Positions 41,734-48,503 of a DNA stretch of 64,000 nucleotides are shown here, piece after piece. The stretch's first letter is position 1, and each line of letters opens with the position of its first letter. Where the stretch lies: positions 1 to 64,000 of IMG/VR virus record IMGVR_UViG_3300050821_009780; one strand, given 5' to 3'. The notes under the pieces were generated by a model. That model was not told the DNA's origin. It was given only the letters and a program-made list of their open reading frames with translations, and made no database searches. The translations under genes were made by a program, and so were the position numbers. Source of the DNA: a virus.

Positions 41734-41832
41734 CTTTATAAAGGACAACTCAGGAGGTAACCAGTATTCCTCTCCGGCCATAACTCAGCCGCCAGGGAAT
41801 ACTGCAACAGGGTGGAATTCACCCCGGCTCAC
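41734..41832 (-). other. displaced 5' end of the tape-measure gene
   Basis: GTG 41832 sits behind a very strong GGAGGAGGGAG and reads SRGEFHPVAVFPGG before a TGA. In the same frame, ATG 41781 reads AGEEYWLPPELSFIK. A -1 shift at 41734 would continue as AIADFGDLM into the tape-measure ATG at 41710. This looks like the original N-terminus interrupted by a stop and a one-base deletion, or a recoding site. Confidence 0.5.
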
Positions 41833-41845
41833 CTCCCTCCTCCAC

Positions 41846-42502
41846 TCAGCCGACCGTCTTGATGTCGAACGACTGCTTCCCGTGCCCGTCCGTCCAGCCG
41901 CTCCGCAGGGCCTCGTAGGAGCCCTGCGCGTTCTTCCGGGCCGCCGCCTCCGTGTCTCCCTGGAACACCCACGCCGGGAGCACGTCGTCCGCCTCCGGCC
42001 CGTACTGCACCAGCTTGTCCAGCCCCGGGTCGGGGGGCGGGTTCAGCCGCGGGTCGTCGCGGTAATCTGCCGCGACCACCGGGCCGCGCATCTCCTCCAG
42101 CTCCCGCTCCTCCGGGGTCAGCTTCCGGACGCTGCCGGTTCCGTCTATGGAAATCGCCCGCACCGCCTCCAGCAAGGGGTTCTCCTTCCTGCCCCAGTCC
42201 ACCAGCCCCAGGCCCGCCTGCGCGGCGACGAACAGCGAGACGGTCTTGGCCTGCCACTCGGCCAGGCTGGCCCGCTCCTTCTGCTCTAGACGGCGGCGGG
42301 TGCCCGCCGCTTCCGCGCACTGCCGGAGCCGGCAGACGGGGAGATCGAGGAGGTACTCGTCGCTCCATCCGTACTCGGCGCTGAGGAGGTCGAAGAGGCT
42401 GGCGTAGGCTCCGGCAAGTGAAGATCCTGGGCTTCGGGTGCCGTCTCCGCCTGGCCCATCCCGGTGGCCTTCTTCGCCACCGTCCACAGGGCCCGGAGCT
42501 TT
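41846..42502 (-). CDS. tail assembly chaperone, gpT-type frameshift extension
   Basis: This frame has no good start of its own and is reached by a -1 shift from the upstream chaperone at 42499-42508. That gives a fusion of about 367 residues (149 + 218). After a Gly/Glu-rich join it reads YASLFDLLSAEYGWSDEYLL, then a helical region and GDTEAAARKNAQGSYEALRS. In lambda the equivalent gpG-T product recruits the tape measure and tail-tube subunits during assembly. Its position between major tail protein and tape measure is diagnostic. Confidence 0.85.
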   Translation of the reverse strand, partial: KAPGPVDGGEEGHRDGPGGDGTRSPGSSLAGAYASLFDLLSAEYGWSDEYLLDLPVCRLRQCAEAAGTRRRLEQKERASLAEWQAKTVSLFVAAQAGLGLVDWGRKENPLLEAVRAISIDGTGSVRKLTPEERELEEMRGPVVAADYRDDPRLNPPPDPGLDKLVQYGPEADDVLPAWVFQGDTEAAARKNAQGSYEALRSGWTDGHGKQSFDIKTVG

Positions 42503-42948
42503 TTTCCCAGGGACTGCAGCTCGGGTGCCTCGTTCGCGACAATCACCTCGAACAGCGCGAGGGTGTCCCCGACCTCCGGGTTAAACAGCTCCTCGTTGAA
42601 CCGGTCCCACAGCTCCTGGTTGTGCTCGGACTCCTGCTTGGTGATGTGCTGCGGCTTCTTCTCGCTCAGCCCGGCGGGCTTGCACATGGACTGCAGGAAC
42701 GCGACGGTCTCCTGCTCGGCGTCGGGGACGGAGACCAGCAGCAGGCCGAGCAGCTTCTGCCCGAACGCGGCCTGGTCCTCGTTGAAATCGAGCTGGGCGA
42801 TGGCGGGTCCGGCACCGCGGGTGAGGATGCGGAGCAGCCGGAACATCTGCCGGGTCTTCAGCCGCACCACCTCGACGGGGAACCCCGACTCCAGCTTGAC
42901 GGTGACTGCTTCCGGATCGATTCTGTCCAGCTCGGACTCTGCTGCCAC
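42286..42948 (-). CDS. tail assembly chaperone, gpG-type
   Basis: 220 residues when read without frameshifting. The body is alpha-helical (VKLESGFPVEVVRLKTRQMF; AFGQKLLGLLLVSVPDAEQE; SLGKKLRALWTVAKK) and the end is a Ser/Pro/Thr-rich tail. It lies directly downstream of the major tail protein and terminator. It acts with the -1 frameshift product as a chaperone for the tape measure and is absent from mature virions in characterised phages. Confidence 0.85.
   Translation of the reverse strand: MAAESELDRIDPEAVTVKLESGFPVEVVRLKTRQMFRLLRILTRGAGPAIAQLDFNEDQAAFGQKLLGLLLVSVPDAEQETVAFLQSMCKPAGLSEKKPQHITKQESEHNQELWDRFNEELFNPEVGDTLALFEVIVANEAPELQSLGKKLRALWTVAKKATGMGQAETAPEAQDLHLPEPTPASSTSSAPSTDGATSTSSISPSAGSGSARKRRAPAAV
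42499..42508 (-). promoter_or_regulatory. programmed -1 frameshift slippery site
   Basis: The minus strand reads CTG GGA AAA AAG. Both G-GGA-AAA (42508-42502) and A-AAA-AAG (42505-42499) fit the X-XXY-YYZ slippery pattern in the gpG frame, and the gpT frame is exactly -1 relative to gpG. Confidence 0.85.
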
Positions 42949-43019
42949 TGGCCCTCCCGGGGACTCTGTGCTTGGCGGACGGCGCTAGCTGCGCTCTACG
43001 GCCCGGTAGATCGGCACCG

Positions 43020-43049
43020 GAACGAAGAAAGGGAGCCCGCAGGCTCCCT
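43020..43049 (-). terminator. intrinsic terminator after major tail protein gene
   Basis: AGGGAGCC, loop TGCG, GGCTCCCT, then TTTCTTCGTT on the minus strand. Unlike most hairpins here it has a U-rich tail. It would attenuate transcription so that tube protein exceeds downstream tail proteins. Confidence 0.75.
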
Positions 43050-43066
43050 CCCTCACGCTGTCAGGA

Positions 43067-43699
43067 CTAGATGACCGCGCCGGAACCGAACTGGCCGATT
43101 TCGGCGGCGGTGAAGGCACCGGTGTTGTTGCCCGGGTAGGAGACCAGGCGGCCGAGCCGGTTGCTGGTGTCGGTGCCGGTGAACGAGCTGCCCTGCTCGT
43201 TCGTGGACGAGAACAGCGCCCTTGCGGAGATTGATACGGAAAGTCCCGTCTTGTACGAGGGTCCCGTGAAGTTGAAGGGCTGGAACTGGCACTTGTACAG
43301 CACGAAGTCCAGCGTGCGGATCGCGCCGCCTGAGTCCTTCGACGGCACCCGCAGCGCCAGCGGCTGCGTCGGCTGGTTCATGGAGTTCAGCGTCCACAGC
43401 GCGACACCGTAGTAGTCGTTCGGCGTGCCGCCGGACGAGGCCACCTGGGTGCCGGTGATCAGGGCGATCGTGGCGAAGGGGACGTAGCCTTCTTCAATGG
43501 TGATGTTGGCGAAGTTGATCCAGAAGTGCTCAGAAAGCACCACGTCGTCGCCGGTGTTCTCGAAGTTGCCCTGGTCGGTGGCGATTGAGCCGTTGCGCAC
43601 CCCGTAGATGCTGGCGTTCTCGGCGCCGGTGCCCTGGGTCAGGATCGCGGCGTGGCTCAAGGAGAAGCCCTCGAAATAGAGGGCATTAGCAGCAGTCAC
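43067..43699 (-). CDS. major tail (tube) protein
   Basis: 210 residues, beta-rich, just upstream of the frameshifting chaperones and followed by a terminator. MTAANALYFEGFSLSHAAIL starts it, with EGYVPFATIALITGTQVASS and LDFVLYKCQFQPFNFTGPSY in the middle. Size and position match siphovirus tail-tube subunits that stack around the tape measure. Confidence 0.8.
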   Translation of the reverse strand: MTAANALYFEGFSLSHAAILTQGTGAENASIYGVRNGSIATDQGNFENTGDDVVLSEHFWINFANITIEEGYVPFATIALITGTQVASSGGTPNDYYGVALWTLNSMNQPTQPLALRVPSKDSGGAIRTLDFVLYKCQFQPFNFTGPSYKTGLSVSISARALFSSTNEQGSSFTGTDTSNRLGRLVSYPGNNTGAFTAAEIGQFGSGAVI

Positions 43700-43737
43700 T
43701 GGCCGGTCCTTTCTCGGCTAACACAGTCCTGCCAGGT

Positions 43738-44127
43738 CTAATCGGCGGAGCGCCGGTCCAGCCAGCGCTGCACGAACGCGGGCTTCTTCTCCAGCCACCA
43801 CACGACGCAGCGCCAGCACATGACGGCGGCGGCCCCGCCGAGGACGAAGATGTCGATCCACGCGGAGGTGACCGGGGTGATGAGGTGCGGGAAGAACACC
43901 AGGAGCGAGCCGGGGACCAGGATGCAGAGCAGCACGATGTCCTTGAGGACGATGGTGGTGCCCACCCGGTCCTTCCACCACGGGGAGGTGAGGGTGTACT
44001 GGACGACGAACAGCAGGAACGCGGCAGTGGCGGCCAGGGTCACATCGCTGACCGCCGTGAGCATCCACGACGGGACCATCGCGTAGGCGGTCACCGTGTC
44101 GTGGACCGGGGCGTGCGATGCCATCAT
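43738..44127 (-). CDS. holin-like multi-TM membrane protein, 129 aa
   Basis: ATG 44127 overlaps the upstream TAG. Three hydrophobic segments at about 22-43, 58-80 and 86-108, with the motif TAAFLLFVVQYTLTSPWWKD followed by RVGTTIVLKDIVLL. The same architecture occurs in the plus-strand protein at 51852-52334. Such proteins are frequent in actinophage lysis regions. With the peptidase and two partners upstream it may form the lysis cassette. Confidence 0.6.
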   Translation of the reverse strand: MMASHAPVHDTVTAYAMVPSWMLTAVSDVTLAATAAFLLFVVQYTLTSPWWKDRVGTTIVLKDIVLLCILVPGSLLVFFPHLITPVTSAWIDIFVLGGAAAVMCWRCVVWWLEKKPAFVQRWLDRRSAD

Positions 44128-44345
44128 AGCTTCCTGCCGTTCCCTTCCGTCTTGTCGTACCCGAGCTGCAGCGCGTCCCGGATGATATCTGAGTAGTGGT
44201 TGCGCTGGTTGGCCCGGAGAAGCGGGTGCGCCAGGCGCTGCTCGGTCTCCGCCAGCGCCGCCTGGGAGCGGGCCACCTCGGTCTCGGCGTGCTGCTGCTG
44301 GTCGCGGGCATGCGAAGCGAGGCGCCACAGCCACGGGATCCTCAT
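44124..44345 (-). CDS. DUF7620-like small protein, 73 aa
   Basis: ATG 44345 overlaps the upstream TGA. IPWLWRLASHARDQQQHAET then a coiled coil (EVARSQAALAETEQRLAHPL) and the NQRNHYSDIIRDALQLG end. Actinophage lysis regions often hold short proteins with this rNHf..iir.al ending. Role unknown; linked by overlap to two membrane proteins. Confidence 0.55.
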   Translation of the reverse strand: MRIPWLWRLASHARDQQQHAETEVARSQAALAETEQRLAHPLLRANQRNHYSDIIRDALQLGYDKTEGNGRKL

Positions 44346-44662
44346 GAGGCGGCACCCTCCTCCGGCACGACGGCCCGCTGGCGGTCCTTCGTGAGATCGC
44401 CGTACGCGTCGCCGGCACGGCTGGCCCGGTGCTCCTCGGCCAGCTGGGTCAGCGCCTGCATGGCCTGCGCCCCGGTCGTCGCCACCTGCTGGAGCCCCTG
44501 GTTGCGCTCCCGCTCCAGGGTCAGCGCATCCTGGAGCTTGTCGTTCGCATCCTTGAGGTTGCGGTAGACCCAGCCGGGCACCAGCATCCCCGACACCATC
44601 AGGACGAACACGAGCCCGAGCGCCCCGAAGTTGAGCAGCCACTGGATGGTCGTAGGATCCAA
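44342..44662 (-). CDS. single-TM lysis-region protein, 106 aa
   Basis: TTG 44662 is chosen because AAGGGGAG lies 5 nt upstream. One TM at about 9-32 (LLNFGALGLVFVLMVSGML) is followed by a long charged helix (NLKDANDKLQDALTLERERN). The layout matches holin-like or accessory membrane proteins encoded next to actinophage lysins. Function inferred from location. Confidence 0.6.
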   Translation of the reverse strand: MDPTTIQWLLNFGALGLVFVLMVSGMLVPGWVYRNLKDANDKLQDALTLERERNQGLQQVATTGAQAMQALTQLAEEHRASRAGDAYGDLTKDRQRAVVPEEGAAS

Positions 44663-44709
44663 TGCGCTCCCCTTTTGCGGCAGGATGTTCCCTTTTGCTA
44701 ATCGGGGAG

Positions 44710-45627
44710 TCAGCCGCGGAGCCATTCGAGCAGCCGGGCCAGCACGCTGCGCCGGCGATGATGGTGCGCAGGAGGTACAGGAGGCGCAGGGGGCACCGGA
44801 GGCTCCGGCGCGGGGGGCGGGGACGGGAACGGCACCGGGGGCGGCGGCACGGTGGAGGGGAACGGGTTCTGCCCGACGGCCGACTGGAACTCGGCGCCGA
44901 GCACGGCCAGGCTCACGCCCTCCGGGTCGTTCTGGGAGGCAGCGCTCACCCAATCCTGCGACACTACCGGCCACGCCTCGGAGAAGTACCTATCCCAGAA
45001 CGGCCAGGTCACCTGGACGGGGCGGTCCCAGGTCCAGATGACGGGGCCGTTGGCGTTGTATCCGCACACGCAGACGCAGTGCCCGCCGAGAATCCCGCCG
45101 TCGTTCGCCACCACATCCCACTCGTGCCCGGCGTTGAACTGATCCATGGCGGACTGCGGCAGGCCCAGCCCGGCCGACAGGTAGCCGAACTCGGCGACGC
45201 AGACCATGACGCTGTTGTGGTTGGCGAGGCCGGCCAGCTGCCCGTAGGCGGCGACCCGGTGGCCGCCCATCCCCTGGGCCTTGAGCAGGGCGAGGGCGCT
45301 GGAGATCATCCATCCCTGGTCGGTCGGGTTGTTCCCGGGCGGGCCGGCGTTAGGGCTGAACCCGGACTGCTCGTACGCCTGCTCGACCACGACATCGGGG
45401 ACGACAGCCTCGGTGCCCTGCCCGTAGAAGGTGATGCCCTGGACGATGTTCGCATCGCAACTGCAAGTGCAGCACCCGTACAAATCATTAAGGTGCATCC
45501 CGATGACCGGGACCTGGCTGTACCAGTCGGCCGAGTCGGGCGGGGCGACGGCGCGCAGCGCGGTGTCGAACCGCGGCCGGGGCAGCTCGCGGGGGGTTGG
45601 GTTCCACCCGTGGCGGAAGGTGACCAC
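44710..45627 (-). CDS. papain-like cysteine peptidase, candidate endolysin
   Basis: 305 residues, GTG 45627 after GGAG. LNDLYGCCTCSCDANIVQGI (about 47-66) provides the Cys environment of the papain fold. GGILGGHCVCVCGYNANGPV then IWTWDRPVQVTW (about 175-210) matches the GGHAvvvvGY...W block with the catalytic His. The last 60 residues are Pro-rich with HHHRRRSVLARLLEWLRG, possibly a wall- or membrane-binding tail. Three small membrane/DUF genes follow, so an amidase/endopeptidase-type lysin is plausible. A host-targeting peptidase is the alternative. Confidence 0.6.
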   Translation of the reverse strand: MVTFRHGWNPTPRELPRPRFDTALRAVAPPDSADWYSQVPVIGMHLNDLYGCCTCSCDANIVQGITFYGQGTEAVVPDVVVEQAYEQSGFSPNAGPPGNNPTDQGWMISSALALLKAQGMGGHRVAAYGQLAGLANHNSVMVCVAEFGYLSAGLGLPQSAMDQFNAGHEWDVVANDGGILGGHCVCVCGYNANGPVIWTWDRPVQVTWPFWDRYFSEAWPVVSQDWVSAASQNDPEGVSLAVLGAEFQSAVGQNPFPSTVPPPPVPFPSPPPAPEPPVPPAPPVPPAHHHRRRSVLARLLEWLRG

Positions 45628-45687
45628 GCAGGCTCCAGACGCGAATGAGGGCCGGGCCTTCCGGCCTGACCCTCAGATCGTCTGTTG

Positions 45688-45755
45688 AGCGGCCCCGGTG
45701 AGGTCGTCGCCGGCAGGGGCCATCCACCGCCGCGTGGGCCTTTCCCGGGGCCGCT
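45688..45755 (-). promoter_or_regulatory. long-loop inverted repeat
   Basis: AGCGGCCCCGG (45688-45698) and CCGGGGCCGCT (45745-45755) are perfect 11-bp inverted copies with a 46-nt loop. They fill the gap between the zinc-protein stop and the peptidase GTG; terminator or leader structure. Confidence 0.35.
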
Positions 45756-46011
45756 AGTCACTGGTACGGCCGGCGAAGCCCGCCCCCGTCCTGCGCCAGC
45801 ACCCGCAGCTGACGGTGGGGTAATCGCGGCGGGTCAGGTTCACGATGGCCACCAGCTTCACGGTGCCGCAGCGCAGGCACCGCACCTTCGCGGCCCGGCA
45901 CCCCTTCGGCCTGGCCCGGGTGCGGGCGACGCGGCCGGCCTCCGGGTCCAGCACCTGCAGGAAGCCGAACATGTCTCCCGCAGCCAGGTAGACCTCGATA
46001 CGTCTGCCCAC
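45754..46011 (-). CDS. zinc-ribbon-like protein, 85 aa
   Basis: GTG 46011. VYLAAGDMFGFLQVLDPEAG, then KVRCLRCGTVKLVAIVNLTR and VSCGCWRR form a four-Cys ribbon. It resembles the N-terminal ribbon found in some phage HNH proteins, without the nuclease part. DNA binding is inferred. Confidence 0.6.
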   Translation of the reverse strand: MGRRIEVYLAAGDMFGFLQVLDPEAGRVARTRARPKGCRAAKVRCLRCGTVKLVAIVNLTRRDYPTVSCGCWRRTGAGFAGRTSD

Positions 46012-46014
46012 GGC

Positions 46015-46290
46015 TTACCAGGACCGGTACCAGATGTGCATGGTGATCGCTGCCACGAAGAACCCCCAGAGAACGAGCGACGCCCACCAGGCGGCACCGT
46101 GCCCGCTGACCTCCAGCGCCCGGGTCACGCCCAGCTCGTGCCAGCAGTAGTCGCTGAGCGTGTTCTTCGCCTGGCCCGCAGCGAGCGCGAACACCTCGAC
46201 GGGCAGGAACAGGCTGAGCGAGACGAGCAGGTACGCAGGCCAGTAGACCAGGCCCCAGGTCGGCGCGGGCATGTCCGGGGAAATCGTCAC
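46015..46290 (-). CDS. holin-like membrane protein, 91 aa
   Basis: GTG 46290 overlaps the upstream TGA (ATG 46272 is an alternative). Two TM segments (WGLVYWPAYLLVSLSLFLPV; AAWWASLVLWGFFVAAITMH) flank NTLSDYCWHELGV, a pattern common in actinophage membrane proteins near lysis genes. No direct evidence of pore function. Confidence 0.55.
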   Translation of the reverse strand: MTISPDMPAPTWGLVYWPAYLLVSLSLFLPVEVFALAAGQAKNTLSDYCWHELGVTRALEVSGHGAAWWASLVLWGFFVAAITMHIWYRSW

Positions 46291-46631
46291 TCCGGCCGGC
46301 CGTAGCCGAACCAGCACTTGATATCTCCGACCGCGTAGCCGGAAATGCTGTCCTGCCTGAACGGGTACGCGGCCAGCAGGGACGTGTACGGACGCTGCCC
46401 CCAGGTGGCGCTGAACCCGACCGGTTCACCATCGCGGTTCCGCACCAGGTCCCAGCGCGCCCCGCAGTCCGGGCACCGGCCCTCCAGGTCCAGCGGCCAC
46501 TGCGCCCGGCCCGGCCCGGTGACGAAGAACGGGCAGAACCCCTCCGCGATCATGCACAGTGCCTCGCGGGCCTCGGCGGTCGGGGTGAACCACTCCTGCG
46601 GGAACGCCCGGAGACGGGCGGGCTTGCTCAC
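46287..46631 (-). CDS. hypothetical protein with CPDCG knuckle, 114 aa
   Basis: GTG 46631 overlaps a TGA. PQEWFTPTAEAREALCMIAE, GRCPDCGARWDLVRNRDGEP, then a beta-rich end with DIKCWFGYGRPE. The Cys pairs suggest a small zinc site. Function unknown. Confidence 0.55.
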   Translation of the reverse strand: MSKPARLRAFPQEWFTPTAEAREALCMIAEGFCPFFVTGPGRAQWPLDLEGRCPDCGARWDLVRNRDGEPVGFSATWGQRPYTSLLAAYPFRQDSISGYAVGDIKCWFGYGRPE

Positions 46632-46817
46632 AGGCCGGACACCTCCAGCATCATGCCCATCACGTACGCCACGTTGTAGTCGGCCTGCAGGCAGCGGCGG
46701 CAGACGCTAGGAGACGCTGCAGTAGCGCAGCCTCGGGCACTCGTCGTACGACCGCCGCTCGTACCAGTCCACGGCGGTATCCAGGTAACGGCTCTCACGC
46801 CGCTCGGCACTAACCAC
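46628..46817 (-). pseudogene. small zinc-protein gene split by a 10-bp duplication
   Basis: GTG 46817 opens a frame reading VSAERRESRYLDTAVDWYER, then ECPRLRYCSVS and TAG at 46707. AGCGTCT occurs twice with period 10 (46718-46712 and 46708-46702). Removing one 10-bp unit joins YCS to VCRRCLQADYNVAYVMGMML and gives an intact 59-residue protein with a CxxCxxC site ending at 46628. The gene therefore looks recently frameshifted. Confidence 0.5.
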
Positions 46818-47232
46818 CCGGCAGCTCTCCGCCGAACTCGCCGTCAACTCCCGGGAGGCAGGCGAGCCACTGCCCGGCCTCCGCCGGCAGAGGGCTGCCG
46901 CTGCCCAGGACAGCGCAGTGCGCCAGGCTGATGCCGACAACCCCGTGCTCCTCCGCCATCGCGGTATCGGTGGTCTTCTCGTACCCCTCGCGGACCTCCA
47001 GCAGCCAGCCGGCCGCGTCGCTCCACGGGGTGAGCACCTGCGGGAACTCGCCGGTGGCAGGGTACGCCCGCCACCGGCGTGATCCGGGGAGCCGCTCGGT
47101 GCGGCCCAGCAGGACCGAGCCGTCGGCGTGCGGCTCCCCGAGCCACACCGCGTACCAGGTGGGGTAGCGGGAGTACGCGGCGGTGCCGCGCTTCAGCACC
47201 TCGCGGTGCAGGTCCGGCCGCTGCCTGCGCAT
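46810..47232 (-). CDS. hypothetical protein, 140 aa
   Basis: ATG 47232 (a GTG at 47241 is possible). Alpha/beta, with YSRYPTWYAVWLGEPHADGS, VLLGRTERLPGSRRWRAYPA and a helical middle (LLEVREGYEKTTDTAMAEEH). No family recognised. Overlaps the broken gene downstream. Confidence 0.55.
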   Translation of the reverse strand: MRRQRPDLHREVLKRGTAAYSRYPTWYAVWLGEPHADGSVLLGRTERLPGSRRWRAYPATGEFPQVLTPWSDAAGWLLEVREGYEKTTDTAMAEEHGVVGISLAHCAVLGSGSPLPAEAGQWLACLPGVDGEFGGELPGG

Positions 47233-47243
47233 CCCGCCCACGG

Positions 47244-47714
47244 CTACTTCTTCTTGCTCTTGGTGCGGCGCGCGTCGATGGCGCGCTGCTTGGCCAGGGA
47301 CGTGCCGCGGGCGGCGAAGCCGCGCTCCAGCAGCTCCAGCCGCACTTCCGCACGGCGCTCCCGGCTCATGGCCGCGCCGTCGCAGGCTTCCGGGGGCAGC
47401 AGATAACCGGGCACCAGGGTGTAATCGTAGCCGCTGCGCCCGCCCGGCATCAGCGTGCCATCCTTGACGCCGACGAGCTTGCGCAGCACCACGCCGCACC
47501 GCTCGCACGGGGCCTCGATGACGCAGACACCGCGCCGCACCTCCAGGCTAGTCCTCGGGTCGTTGTACCCGGGGATGATGTGCCGTCCGTTGCGGCACTC
47601 CAGGTAGCTGGTGTCCGCCGTCTCCAGCCACGCGCGGAACGACTCCTCGCGCTGGCGGGCGATTTCCGGCGGCGTGCTGCCGACGAGGGTGAACTTCCTT
47701 CTTGCTGCGGTCAT
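47244..47714 (-). CDS. hypothetical protein, 156 aa
   Basis: ATG 47714 after GGGAGG. KFTLVGSTPPEIARQREESF, then CRNGRHIIPGYNDPRTSLEV and APCERCGVVLRKLVGVKDGT. The Cys-containing central part could bind zinc. The C-terminus is basic (RRTKSKKK). It sits right after WhiB. Function unknown. Confidence 0.55.
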   Translation of the reverse strand: MTAARRKFTLVGSTPPEIARQREESFRAWLETADTSYLECRNGRHIIPGYNDPRTSLEVRRGVCVIEAPCERCGVVLRKLVGVKDGTLMPGGRSGYDYTLVPGYLLPPEACDGAAMSRERRAEVRLELLERGFAARGTSLAKQRAIDARRTKSKKK

Positions 47715-47731
47715 TTGCGACCGACCTCCCT

Positions 47732-47986
47732 TTAAGCGGTGGCACTCCGCCTGCTGCGGTGCAGCTGCCTTTCCCTCGGCGTCGTGCCTCCCCATATTCC
47801 ATACGCCTCCGGGTAGCCGATGGCGTAGTCCCGGCATGCCAGCCGGACCGGGCACGCACTGCACACCGCCTTGGCGGCGATGACCCGCTTGCGGTAGCGG
47901 CGGTCGGTGAGGTCGGTGAACTCGATGAAGAACATCTCGGTCGGCAGCCCGGTGCAGGCCGCTCCCTCTGCCAGGTGCTGCAGCAT
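47732..47986 (-). CDS. whiB-like: WhiB-family iron-sulfur transcriptional regulator
   Basis: 84 residues from ATG 47986, 4 nt after the previous stop. One Cys (AACTGLPTEMFF), then AVCSACPVRLACRDYA gives the C-xn-CxxC-x5-C [4Fe-4S] site. GIWGGTTPRERQ is the family's GVWGG turn and the basic tail contacts DNA. WhiB proteins are restricted to actinobacteria and their phages; phage copies can alter host septation or block superinfection. This supports the host assignment. Confidence 0.9.
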   Translation of the reverse strand: MLQHLAEGAACTGLPTEMFFIEFTDLTDRRYRKRVIAAKAVCSACPVRLACRDYAIGYPEAYGIWGGTTPRERQLHRSRRSATA

Positions 47987-47990
47987 GCGG

Positions 47991-48218
47991 TCAGCCCTTC
48001 CGGGCGGTCTTCCACGCACAGGTGCACCAGGGAAACTCACTGCCCTCCCGGCGGGCCACAGGGTAACGGGTCACCAGGCAGAACTCACGGTGCCCGGCTA
48101 TCCGGGCGGCCCGCACGGCAGCCTCCTCGCGCTGCTGGGCCGCCTCCTCGGCCAGCGACCGGGCGATGGTGTAGCCGGCGAACGCGACGCAGGCTCCGAC
48201 GAACAGCCACTCGAACAC
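47991..48218 (-). CDS. single-TM hypothetical protein, 75 aa
   Basis: N-terminal TM (FEWLFVGACVAFAGYTIA), a charged coil (LAEEAAQQREEAAVRAARIA), then CLVTRYPVA and EFPWCTCAWK. Small membrane-anchored protein of unknown role, directly upstream of whiB. Confidence 0.55.
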   Translation of the reverse strand: MFEWLFVGACVAFAGYTIARSLAEEAAQQREEAAVRAARIAGHREFCLVTRYPVARREGSEFPWCTCAWKTARKG

Positions 48219-48224
48219 AGGGGC

Positions 48225-48503
48225 TCACTCTTCCACTATCAGGGTCTCGATCAGGAGGCCGAGGAAGTCGTACCGGTGCAGCACGCGCTTCACCCTCCTG
48301 CCTGTTTTACGCATCTTGCGGGTGCAGTCGTCGCAGTACAGCTCGATGTGATTATCCGGGTGCACGTACGTCTCCCGCTCGCCGCGCTGCCGGAGCTTGA
48401 ACAGCAGCCGCCCGGGCTGGCAGGTGCCGTCCGCCTTGCGGTAGCCGTCCGGGCAGCGGACAAGGAAGACCTGCTCGTCGGTCACCTCCTGGCGATCGTC
48501 CAT
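48225..48503 (-). CDS. hypothetical protein with CDDC pair, 92 aa
   Basis: DEQVFLVRCPDGYRKADGTC, then YCDDCTRKMRKTGRRVKRVL, ends in a hydrophobic helix (FLGLLIETLIVEE). Four Cys suggest zinc binding. It follows the glycosyltransferase gene directly. Confidence 0.55.
   Translation of the reverse strand: MDDRQEVTDEQVFLVRCPDGYRKADGTCQPGRLLFKLRQRGERETYVHPDNHIELYCDDCTRKMRKTGRRVKRVLHRYDFLGLLIETLIVEE

Noticed and set aside
41829-42542. 237-codon ORF overlapping both tail chaperones
   Set aside because: Third-frame shadow with Arg/Gly/Pro bias; gpG and the -1 gpT frame explain the region.
45306-45761. Minus ORF starting at GTG 45761 over the peptidase 5' end
   Set aside because: Pro/Arg/Ser-rich; shadow of the papain-like peptidase in another frame.
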